Shown: positions 5,410 to 10,518 of the stretch, piece by piece
How the letters are laid out: every line of letters begins with the position of its first letter
How positions within the stretch are numbered: position 1 is the stretch's first letter
Translations under genes and position numbers: made by a program
Origin: CAYLSO01 sp964386525
GTDB lineage: Bacteria > Eisenbacteria > RBG-16-71-46 > DASYSL01
Assembly (NCBI GenBank): GCA_964386525.1
Contig: CAYLSO010000210.1
Coordinates: 1-10,518 of the forward strand
Direction: 5' to 3'
Length of the DNA: 10,518 nt
Notes under the pieces: generated by a model
The model's database searches: none
Seen by the model: only the letters and a program-made list of their open reading frames with translations
What the model was told of the DNA's origin: nothing

Positions 5410-6714
5410 GTGGACGCCCGCACCGCCATCCGCCGCAAGCGCGACGGGGGCACGCACACTCCCCAGGAGGTGCAGGCCCTGGCCGACGCCTACGCGCGCG
5501 GCGAGGTCCCCGACTACCAGATGGCGGCCTGGCTGATGGCGGTCTACTTGCGCGGCCTGGACCGCGACGAGACCATGGCGCTGACCCGCGCCATGCTGCA
5601 CTCGGGCACGGTCATCGAGTTCGCCGACCTGCCCGGCCCCACCGTGGACAAGCACTCCACCGGCGGGGTGGGGGACAAGATCTCGCTGCCCCTGGCGCCC
5701 ATCGTCGCCGCCTGCGGCGCCTGCGTGCCCATGCTCTCGGGGCGCGGCCTCGGGCATACCGGCGGCACCCTCGACAAGCTCGAGTCCATCCCCGGCTTGC
5801 GCACCCGGCTCGGCATCGACGAGTTCAAGCGCCAGGTGCGCGAGCACGGGCTGGCGTTCGGCGGCCAGACGGAGGATCTCGCGCCCACCGACGGCAGGCT
5901 CTACGCCCTGCGCGACGTGACCGGCACCATCGAGTGCATCCCGCTCATCGTGTCGTCGATCCTGTCGAAGAAGTTCGCCTCGGGCACGCGCCGTGTGGTC
6001 TTCGACGTCAAGACCGGCCGCGGCGCCTTCATGCGCGAGCCCGAGCGCGCCCGCGCGCTGGCGCAGGCCCTGCTCGACGTGACGCGCGCGCTGGGCTACG
6101 AGGGTGTCGCCCTGGTCACCGACATGGATCAGCCGCTGGGCGCGGCGGCGGGCAACGCGCTCGAGGTCGTCGAGTCGATCGAGGTGCTGCGCGGCGCCGG
6201 GCCGGCCGACGTGCAGGAGCTGACCTTCCGCCTCGCCGGGGAGATGCTGGCGCTGGCGGGGGTGGCGGCCTCGGTGGCCGCCGGCGAGGCCGCGGCGCGC
6301 GCCGCCGTGGCCGACGGCCGGGCGCTGCGCAAGTTCCGCGAGGTGGTCGAGGCGCAGGGCGGCGACCCGCGCGCCGTGGACGATCCGGCCCGCCTGCCGC
6401 GCGCCCCGCGCGTCATCGACGTGGCCAGCCTCCGGGGCGGCCACGTCGTCGCCGTCGATGCCTACCACATCGGCGAGACGATCGTGCGGCTGGGCGGCGG
6501 CCGCCTGCGCAAGGAGGACGACGTCGACCCGACGGTGGGCGTGGTGCTCCTCAAGAAGACCGGCGACCGCGTCGCGGCGGGGGAGCCGCTGGCGCGGGTC
6601 CACGCCCGGGACGCGGCCGAGGCCGCGGTGCGCGCAGTCCTCGAGTCGTATCGCATCGCGGACGGCCCGGTGGCCCCCGGGCCGCTCGTCCGCGAGCGCA
6701 TCCCGGCCGTCTAG
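5410..6714 (+). CDS. pdp: Pyrimidine-nucleoside phosphorylase (thymidine phosphorylase family)
   Basis: Phosphorolyses thymidine, deoxyuridine or uridine to the base and (deoxy)ribose-1-phosphate. The 434 residues match the Bacillus-type enzyme (about 433). An N-terminal helical domain is followed by the phosphate-binding VDKHSTGGVGDK (79-90) and the family signature SGRGLGHTGGTLDKLE (110-125). Pyrimidine-contacting R168, S183 and K187 lie in ALRDVTG and SSILSKK. The C-terminal alpha/beta domain (about 345-425) includes GGRLRKEDDVDPTVG. The broad or thymidine-only specificity cannot be settled by reading; length and C-terminus favour the broad type. The GTG start lies four bases after the deoC stop without a clear ribosome binding site, suggesting coupling. 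It is the last gene of the operon and is followed by a hairpin. Confidence 0.93.
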   Translation: MDARTAIRRKRDGGTHTPQEVQALADAYARGEVPDYQMAAWLMAVYLRGLDRDETMALTRAMLHSGTVIEFADLPGPTVDKHSTGGVGDKISLPLAPIVAACGACVPMLSGRGLGHTGGTLDKLESIPGLRTRLGIDEFKRQVREHGLAFGGQTEDLAPTDGRLYALRDVTGTIECIPLIVSSILSKKFASGTRRVVFDVKTGRGAFMREPERARALAQALLDVTRALGYEGVALVTDMDQPLGAAAGNALEVVESIEVLRGAGPADVQELTFRLAGEMLALAGVAASVAAGEAAARAAVADGRALRKFREVVEAQGGDPRAVDDPARLPRAPRVIDVASLRGGHVVAVDAYHIGETIVRLGGGRLRKEDDVDPTVGVVLLKKTGDRVAAGEPLARVHARDAAEAAVRAVLESYRIADGPVAPGPLVRERIPAV

Positions 6715-6723
6715 CGGCCGTAC

Positions 6724-6746
6724 CGGGCAGGCGCGCGCCGTGCCCG
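6724..6746 (+). terminator. GC-rich hairpin after the nucleoside operon, candidate terminator
   Basis: CGGGCA (6724-6729) pairs perfectly with TGCCCG (6741-6746). Inside it GGCGCGCGCC (6730-6739) is self-complementary and can extend the stem. It starts ten bases after the pdp stop. No T-run follows, so it would be a U-less or Rho-assisted end, if a terminator at all. Confidence 0.38.
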
Positions 6747-6775
6747 CCCCCGTCCTCGGCCGGCGCCCGTCCCGG

Positions 6776-6805
6776 TTGTCGCCCGGAATCCGCATCCAGT
6801 AGACT
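6776..6805 (+). promoter_or_regulatory. Candidate sigma-70 promoter of the E2 gene
   Basis: TTGTCG (6776-6781) and TAGACT (6800-6805) are separated by 18 bases. Each matches four of six consensus positions. It sits in the 131-base gap after the phosphorylase gene, downstream of the hairpin, about 40 bases before the E2 start. Its shape resembles the alr promoter (TTGTC then TAGA). Confidence 0.42.
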
Positions 6806-6845
6806 CGCCCGCAACCGACCTTTCCCCTACCCGCGGGAGGACAAC

Positions 6846-8144
6846 GTGCCGGTCAGCATCGTCGTGCCTCAGCTGGGCGAGAGCATCGCCGAAGGGACCA
6901 TCTCCAAGTGGCTTAAGCAGGAGGGGGACCCCGTCCGCCGGGACGAGCCGGTGGTCGAGATCATGACCGACAAGATCACCGTCGATGTGCCCTCGCCCTC
7001 CGAGGGGACGCTGGCGCGGATCACCGTGGCGGAAGGCGAGACGGTCCCGGTGGGGGTGGAGATCGCGGTCATCGTGAAGGTCGGCGAGGCGGGCGGGGAA
7101 TCGGCGGGCGGTGGCGCGTCGGCTCTCCCGCCGGCCGCGACCGCCGCGGCAGCCCCGGCCCCCGTCCCACCCGCGCCGGCTCCCGCCTCGCTTCGCGCCG
7201 GCGCCGGCGAGGCCCCCGGCTTCCTCTCGCCGGTCGTGCGCCGCCTGGCCCGCGAGCACGACGTCGATCTGTCGCAGGTGCGCGGCACCGGCCGCGGCGG
7301 CCGCGTCACGCGCGAGGACATGCTGGCCCACGTCGAGCGCCGCCCGGGGGGGCGGGCCGCCCCCGCGCCGCCGGCCCCGACGGCGGTCCGGGCGCTGCCC
7401 GCGGCCCTGCCGGCCGCGCGCGCTCCGCACCCGCCGGCCGGCGCGCGCGAAGAAACGGTCGTTCTCTCCGGACTGCGCAAGGTAATCGCCGAGCGCATGA
7501 CCAAGAGCAAGTTCACCGCCGTGCACTGCACGAGCTTCGAGGAGGTGGACGTCAGCGCGCTGGTGCGCCTGCGCGAGTCCTACAAGGACGCCATCGCCCG
7601 GCAGCATGGCGTGCGCCTCACCTACACGCCGTTCTTCGTCAAGGCCGCGGCGCTGGCGCTCGGCGACTTCCCCAAGCTCAACGCCACCTGGCAGGGCGAC
7701 GACGCGGTCGTGATCAAGCGCTACTACAACATCGGCGTCGCCGTGGGGCGCGACGAGGGGCTGGTGGTGCCCAACGTCAAGGACGCCGGCGGCAAGGGGC
7801 TCATCGAGATCGCCCGCGCGGTCAACGACCTCGCGGCGCGGGCCCAGGCCAATCGGCTGACCGTCGACGACCTGCAGGGCGGCACCTTCAGCGTCACTAA
7901 CGCGGGGCTCTTCGGGTCGTTCGCCTCGACGCCGATCATCAACTACCCGGAGGTCGCCATCCTCGGCGTGCACAAGATCGCCGAGCGGCCGGTCGTGGCG
8001 GGCGGCCGGGTCGAGGCGCGCCCGGTGACCAACCTCGCCCTCACCTTCGACCACCGCTGGATCGACGGGCACATGGCGGTCCAGTTCCTGGTGCGCGTCA
8101 AGGAGCTCATCGAGCGGCCCGAGCTGTTCTGGCTGAGCCTCTGA
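6846..8144 (+). CDS. 2-oxoacid dehydrogenase E2 (dihydrolipoamide acyltransferase)
   Basis: E2 core subunit of a 2-oxoacid dehydrogenase complex, passing an acyl group from lipoamide to CoA. It has 432 residues. The lipoyl domain is residues 1-80, with lipoylated K43 in MTDKITVDVPS. An Ala/Pro linker follows (about 81-122). The E3/E1-binding domain (about 125-163) contains LSPVVRRLAREHDVDL and GTGRGGRVTREDML. A second Ala/Pro linker leads to the catalytic domain (about 203-432) with FDHRWIDG (401-408), H403 being catalytic, and STPIINYPEVAILGVHKI (361-378). GTG start with GGGAGG five bases upstream. Whether the substrate is pyruvate, 2-oxoglutarate or a branched-chain acid cannot be told. No E1 or E3 gene is adjacent, and it appears to be a single-gene unit with its own promoter. 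The same frame is open back to 5934, but the phosphorylase occupies that region. Confidence 0.95.
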   Translation: MPVSIVVPQLGESIAEGTISKWLKQEGDPVRRDEPVVEIMTDKITVDVPSPSEGTLARITVAEGETVPVGVEIAVIVKVGEAGGESAGGGASALPPAATAAAAPAPVPPAPAPASLRAGAGEAPGFLSPVVRRLAREHDVDLSQVRGTGRGGRVTREDMLAHVERRPGGRAAPAPPAPTAVRALPAALPAARAPHPPAGAREETVVLSGLRKVIAERMTKSKFTAVHCTSFEEVDVSALVRLRESYKDAIARQHGVRLTYTPFFVKAAALALGDFPKLNATWQGDDAVVIKRYYNIGVAVGRDEGLVVPNVKDAGGKGLIEIARAVNDLAARAQANRLTVDDLQGGTFSVTNAGLFGSFASTPIINYPEVAILGVHKIAERPVVAGGRVEARPVTNLALTFDHRWIDGHMAVQFLVRVKELIERPELFWLSL

Positions 8145-8158
8145 CGGGGCCCTGGAAC

Positions 8159-8265
8159 GCCGCGCAGCGCGGCCCGGGGGCGCTGCATCGAAGAGGATGC
8201 GGCGGCCGCGAAGCGCGGACCCGGGACCGAGCCGGCCGAGGCTTGCAGCGGGCCGGCGGCCGGGT
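8159..8265 (+). other. Cluster of four hairpins in the spacer after the E2 gene
   Basis: Four inverted repeats follow in order. GCCGCGC and GCGCGGC flank one A (8159-8173). CGCTGCATC and GATGCGGCG form a nine-pair stem with one G-T pair and loop GAAGAG (8181-8204). CCGCG and CGCGG flank AAG (8206-8218). The fourth has outer stem ACCCGG/CCGGGT and inner stem GCCGGCC/GGCCGGC (8219-8265). The first and third share a near-identical 13-mer, CCGCG(C/A)AGCGCGG. This could be the E2 3' end, a REP-like element or a small structured RNA. The first hairpin begins 15 bases after the stop codon. Confidence 0.4.
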
Positions 8266-8276
8266 TCCTGCCGCTC

Positions 8277-8305
8277 TTGTGGACCCGCTCCCCCGTGGGT
8301 ATTCT
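8277..8305 (+). promoter_or_regulatory. Candidate sigma-70 promoter for DUF2203 and possibly the nuo genes
   Basis: TTGTGG (8277-8282) and TATTCT (8300-8305) are separated by 17 bases. The -10 matches four of six positions and lies in an AT-rich island. Transcription should start near 8312, at the edge of the 18-bp palindrome. I see no other promoter before nuoB. Confidence 0.45.
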
Positions 8306-8312
8306 GTCGCCG

Positions 8313-8336
8313 TCGAATCGGCCGATTCGAAGAATC
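8313..8336 (+). promoter_or_regulatory. 18-bp perfect palindrome with a third half-site, candidate operator
   Basis: TCGAATCGGCCGATTCGA (8313-8330) is a perfect palindrome starting within a base or two of the predicted transcription start. GATTC at 8324-8328 also pairs with GAATC at 8332-8336 around GAA, so there are three half-sites: GAATC, GATTC, GAATC. This suits a repressor operator, or two mutually exclusive small hairpins at the 5' end of the message. Confidence 0.5.
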
Positions 8337-8378
8337 CCGACCCCGACACTTCGTTTGGCTCAGGAGGCGGTCCGCCGG

Positions 8379-8798
8379 ATGGAGCTCAGGCTCTTCACGC
8401 CCGAACAGGCGAGCACCCTCATTCCCTATCTCGAAGCCAAGGTGAAGCGCCTCCGCGCCGCCAAGCGCGACTTGGACGCCGCCCGGCGCCAGCTCGAGGT
8501 GCTCGGGCTCATCGCCGATTCCGGCGCCAGCGAGGGCAGCCCGGACGTGCGCTCGCGCGCCGCGGCGCAGGACCGCGCGCAGGCCCTGGCCCGCGAGATC
8601 GAGGCCGAGGTCGAGGGCATCCAGGCGCGCGGCTGCCTCGTCAAGGATCTCGACGAGGGGCTCGTGGATTTCTACTCGTTGCGGGGCGACCGCCTCGTGT
8701 TCCTCTGCTGGAGGTCGGGAGAGCAGGACGTCACCTTCTGGCACTCGCTCGACGGCGGCTTCACCGCCCGCCGGCCGCTGGAGCAGCCCGAGTCGTGA
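8379..8798 (+). CDS. DUF2203 family protein
   Basis: A 139-residue protein of unknown function. It begins with FTPEQASTLIPYLEAKV (6-22), the family's N-terminal helix. A charged helical stretch follows (about 20-80), likely a coiled coil. Then come the conserved C-terminal blocks GCLVKDL (85-91), GLVDF (94-98), LCWRSGE (109-115) and WHSLDGGF (121-128). No signal peptide or membrane span is visible, so it should be cytosolic. ATG 8379 was chosen because the protein then begins at the family start and AGGAGG (8362-8367) lies 11 bases upstream. An in-frame GTG at 8277 falls inside the proposed promoter and is rejected. It is 61 bases before nuoB with no promoter visible between, so it may be co-transcribed with complex I genes. 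Family membership is from recalled motif pattern. Confidence 0.87.
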   Translation: MELRLFTPEQASTLIPYLEAKVKRLRAAKRDLDAARRQLEVLGLIADSGASEGSPDVRSRAAAQDRAQALAREIEAEVEGIQARGCLVKDLDEGLVDFYSLRGDRLVFLCWRSGEQDVTFWHSLDGGFTARRPLEQPES

Positions 8799-8826
8799 CC
8801 GCTCTGGGGACGGGACAAGGCCGGAA

Positions 8827-8844
8827 GGCGCGCCCGGCGCGCCC
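8827..8844 (+). repeat. Tandem 9-bp repeat before nuoB
   Basis: GGCGCGCCC occurs twice without a gap. The copies are also inversely complementary, and GGCGCG can pair with CGCGCC around CCCGG. It lies six bases upstream of the nuoB ribosome binding site core (8850-8854) and could fold next to it. Confidence 0.5.
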
Positions 8845-8859
8845 GACGGGGAGGAGTGC

Positions 8860-9528
8860 ATGGCCTTCCTGAAGTTCAAGGACAAGCGATCGCCGCCCGG
8901 CACGCTGGTGCCTCCGGGTTTCGAGAACGCCGCCGATCCGGGGCCCCGAAGCGAGCTGCCGCCGGAGGCGCAGCCGTTCCGGAACAGCTTCCTCACCACG
9001 CAGCTCAACTACTACGTGGACTGGTGCCGGAAGAACTCGCTCTTCCCGTTCCCGTTCGCCACCGCCTGCTGCGGCATCGAGTTCATGGCCGTGGCCGGGT
9101 CGCACTACGACATCTCGCGCTTCGGCGCCGAGGTCGTGCGCTTCTCGCCGCGCCAGTCCGACCTGCTGATCGTGGCCGGGACCGTCGTCGACAAGCAGGC
9201 TCCGATCCTCAAGACGATCTACTCGCAGATGCCCGAGCCCAAGTGGGTGATCGCGATGGGCGTTTGCGCCTCGTCGGGGGGCTTCTACCGCGCCTACCAC
9301 GTCCTGCAGGGCATCGACGAGATCATCCCCGTGGACGTCTACGTGCCCGGCTGCCCGCCGACGCCCGAGGGCCTCCTGCACGGTATCCTGCGGCTGCAGG
9401 ACGCCATCCAGAAGGGCGAGACGCGCATCCAGCGCGAGCAGGCGCTGCGCGCGCGGGGGCTGCCGGCCGAGCTGCCGCAGGCCGTCATCACCGCCGAGGA
9501 TCTGGCGAAGCGAAAGGGTGCCGCGTGA
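8860..9528 (+). CDS. nuoB: NADH-quinone oxidoreductase subunit B (complex I)
   Basis: Peripheral-arm subunit holding iron-sulfur cluster N2, the last electron carrier before quinone, at the cytoplasmic face of the membrane. It has 222 residues. The N2 ligands are all present: tandem C70-C71 in ATACCGIEFM, C136 in GVCASSGG and C165 in VPGCPPTPE. They are spaced as in E. coli NuoB (63, 64, 129, 158). The N-terminus (1-40) is longer and more polar than the minimal subunit, and about 40 residues follow the core at the C-terminus. ATG 8860 has GGAGG five bases upstream. Its TGA overlaps the nuoCD start as GTGA. nuoA, which normally precedes nuoB, is not upstream here; DUF2203 and E2 genes occupy its place. 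Confidence 0.97.
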   Translation: MAFLKFKDKRSPPGTLVPPGFENAADPGPRSELPPEAQPFRNSFLTTQLNYYVDWCRKNSLFPFPFATACCGIEFMAVAGSHYDISRFGAEVVRFSPRQSDLLIVAGTVVDKQAPILKTIYSQMPEPKWVIAMGVCASSGGFYRAYHVLQGIDEIIPVDVYVPGCPPTPEGLLHGILRLQDAIQKGETRIQREQALRARGLPAELPQAVITAEDLAKRKGAA

Positions 9529-10518
9529 GCCAAACCGCCGTTTCCGACCCCCGCGCCGCCGGTGCGGCGCCGCGCGGCCCGGCGGCCGCCGAGCCGCCGA
9601 GCGGCCGGTGGCCGTCCCGCTTCTGGGGCGACGCCCAGCCGCCCGAGGGGCTGGCGGGGGTCCCCACGGTGCGCGTCCTGCGGGAGAAGTTCCCGGACGC
9701 GCTGCTCGCCGTCGCCGACGAGCGGGGCGACCTGTCGCTCACCCTGCGCAAGGAGGATCTCCTCAAGGTGGCGCGCGCGCTGCGCGACCACGCCGATCTG
9801 CAGTACTGGATGCTGCAGGACGTCTGCGGCCTCGACCGCTCGGGCCTGCCGGGCGGCGACGCCGACCGCTTCCACGCGGTCTATCACCTGTACGCGCCGA
9901 TGAAGGGCAAGCGCGTGCGGCTGCACGTGCCGCTCGACGGCGCCGACCCGGTGGTGGACTCGCTGACGCCGCTGTGGGCCTCGGCCAACTGGGCGGAGCG
10001 CGAGGCCTACGACATGTACGGCATCCGCTTCTCGGGCCACCCCGACCTGCGCCGCATCCTCTGCCATCAGGAGTTCGTCGGCCACCCGCTGCGCAAGGAC
10101 TACCCGACCGACCGGCGCCACATGCTGTCGCGCACCTACTCGTCGTTCCCCGGCCTGCCGCCCGACCTGCCCGAGGGGCAGACGTACAGCGTCATGGAGG
10201 GAGACGTCGAGCGCGTCTACATCAACCTCGGACCCTCGCACCCCACCACGCACGGCGCCTTCCGCATCCAGGCCCGCCTCGACGGCGAGATCATGGAGGA
10301 GACGCGCAGCGAGGTCGGCTACCTGCACCGCTGCTTCGAGAAGATGTGCGAGGCGCACACCTTCACGCAGATCATCGCCTTCACCGACCGCCTCAACTAC
10401 GTGTCGGCGTTCAACAACAACGTCGGCTACGCCATGGCGGTGGAGAAGCTGCTGGGTCTGGAGCTGCCCGAGCGCGCCGTGGCCATCCGCGTGGTCCTGA
10501 TGGAGTTCAACCGCATCA
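9525..10518 (+). CDS. nuoCD: NADH-quinone oxidoreductase subunit C/D fusion (partial)
   Basis: Fused complex I subunits, open at the right edge after 331 codons. A low-complexity N-terminus (1-28) precedes the NuoC domain (about 45-205), whose signature is EREAYDMYGIRFSGHPDLRR (158-177) then HPLRKDYP (187-194). A linker (about 200-225) leads without a stop into NuoD: INLGPSHPTTHG (233-244), GYLHRCFEKMCE (265-276) and DRLNYVSAFNNNVGYAMAVEKLLG (288-311). H243 and Y292 align with the quinone-site His and Tyr of Thermus Nqo4 (from memory). NLGPSHPTTHG differs from the common GPQHPSTHG. The GTG start overlaps the nuoB stop as GTGA, with AAAGGG six bases upstream. The C/D fusion is established in E. 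coli and others. The rest of NuoD and later nuo genes lie outside. Confidence 0.96.
   Translation, partial: MSQTAVSDPRAAGAAPRGPAAAEPPSGRWPSRFWGDAQPPEGLAGVPTVRVLREKFPDALLAVADERGDLSLTLRKEDLLKVARALRDHADLQYWMLQDVCGLDRSGLPGGDADRFHAVYHLYAPMKGKRVRLHVPLDGADPVVDSLTPLWASANWAEREAYDMYGIRFSGHPDLRRILCHQEFVGHPLRKDYPTDRRHMLSRTYSSFPGLPPDLPEGQTYSVMEGDVERVYINLGPSHPTTHGAFRIQARLDGEIMEETRSEVGYLHRCFEKMCEAHTFTQIIAFTDRLNYVSAFNNNVGYAMAVEKLLGLELPERAVAIRVVLMEFNRI

Noticed and set aside
5934..6845. Open frame extending the E2 gene upstream by about 300 residues
   Set aside because: It overlaps the phosphorylase gene in another frame and is Arg-rich noise. GTG 6846 has a ribosome binding site and begins exactly at the lipoyl domain.
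8277..8378. Earlier GTG start for the DUF2203 gene
   Set aside because: It would place the start inside the proposed promoter and add 34 residues that do not match the family; ATG 8379 has AGGAGG upstream.
1..10518. CRISPR arrays, tRNA or rRNA genes, insertion sequences, prophage or attachment sites
   Set aside because: No regularly spaced repeats, cloverleaf-like sequences, transposase or integrase motifs, or terminal inverted repeats were seen.

Overview
The window is very GC-rich, densely coded bacterial chromosome. Gene content is mostly housekeeping, with no tRNA, rRNA, CRISPR array, transposase or phage gene. GC-rich third positions, many non-ATG starts, a DUF1844 protein, a DUF2203 protein and a fused NuoCD fit a free-living, respiring, high-GC bacterium of the Myxococcota / Acidobacteriota / candidate-phylum type. 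That placement is an inference; the sequence alone does not fix the phylum. No gene-free stretch exceeds about 235 bases.

Left part (1-2442): the 3' end of an unrecognised plus-strand gene converges on a tight minus-strand operon. The operon reads mazG, then a beta-class DNA methyltransferase, then a DUF1844 protein. Its junctions overlap by four bases (CTGA and ATGA). The methyltransferase has no ATG, GTG or TTG start that would include its conserved N-terminus, and it appears to start at CTG.

Centre (2443-6746): a divergent promoter region separates mazG from a plus-strand operon: alanine racemase (TTG start), a 66-residue stand-alone domain like the UvrD/PcrA C-terminal Tudor domain, cytidine deaminase (TTG start), deoxyribose-phosphate aldolase and pyrimidine-nucleoside phosphorylase. 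The last three form a pyrimidine (deoxy)nucleoside salvage route: deamination, phosphorolysis to deoxyribose-1-phosphate, and cleavage of deoxyribose-5-phosphate to glyceraldehyde-3-phosphate and acetaldehyde. Phosphopentomutase, needed between the last two steps, is not here. The aldolase has an unusual N-terminal extension of about 80 residues with an amphipathic helix and a four-cysteine cluster. A GC-rich hairpin follows the operon.

Right part (6776-10518): a separately promoted 2-oxoacid dehydrogenase E2 gene stands without E1 or E3. After it come an unusually hairpin-rich spacer (8145-8276), a good promoter, and an 18-bp perfect palindrome at the predicted transcription start. Then follow a DUF2203 gene, nuoB and a fused nuoCD that runs off the window. 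nuoA is not in its usual place before nuoB. The DUF2203 promoter may serve the complex I genes, so the palindrome is the best regulatory candidate here.

The main leads are non-coding or N-terminal: the palindrome with a third half-site, the hairpin cluster, the CTG start, the use of all four NTGA overlaps in one window, and the aldolase extension. No convincing new multi-gene system was found.
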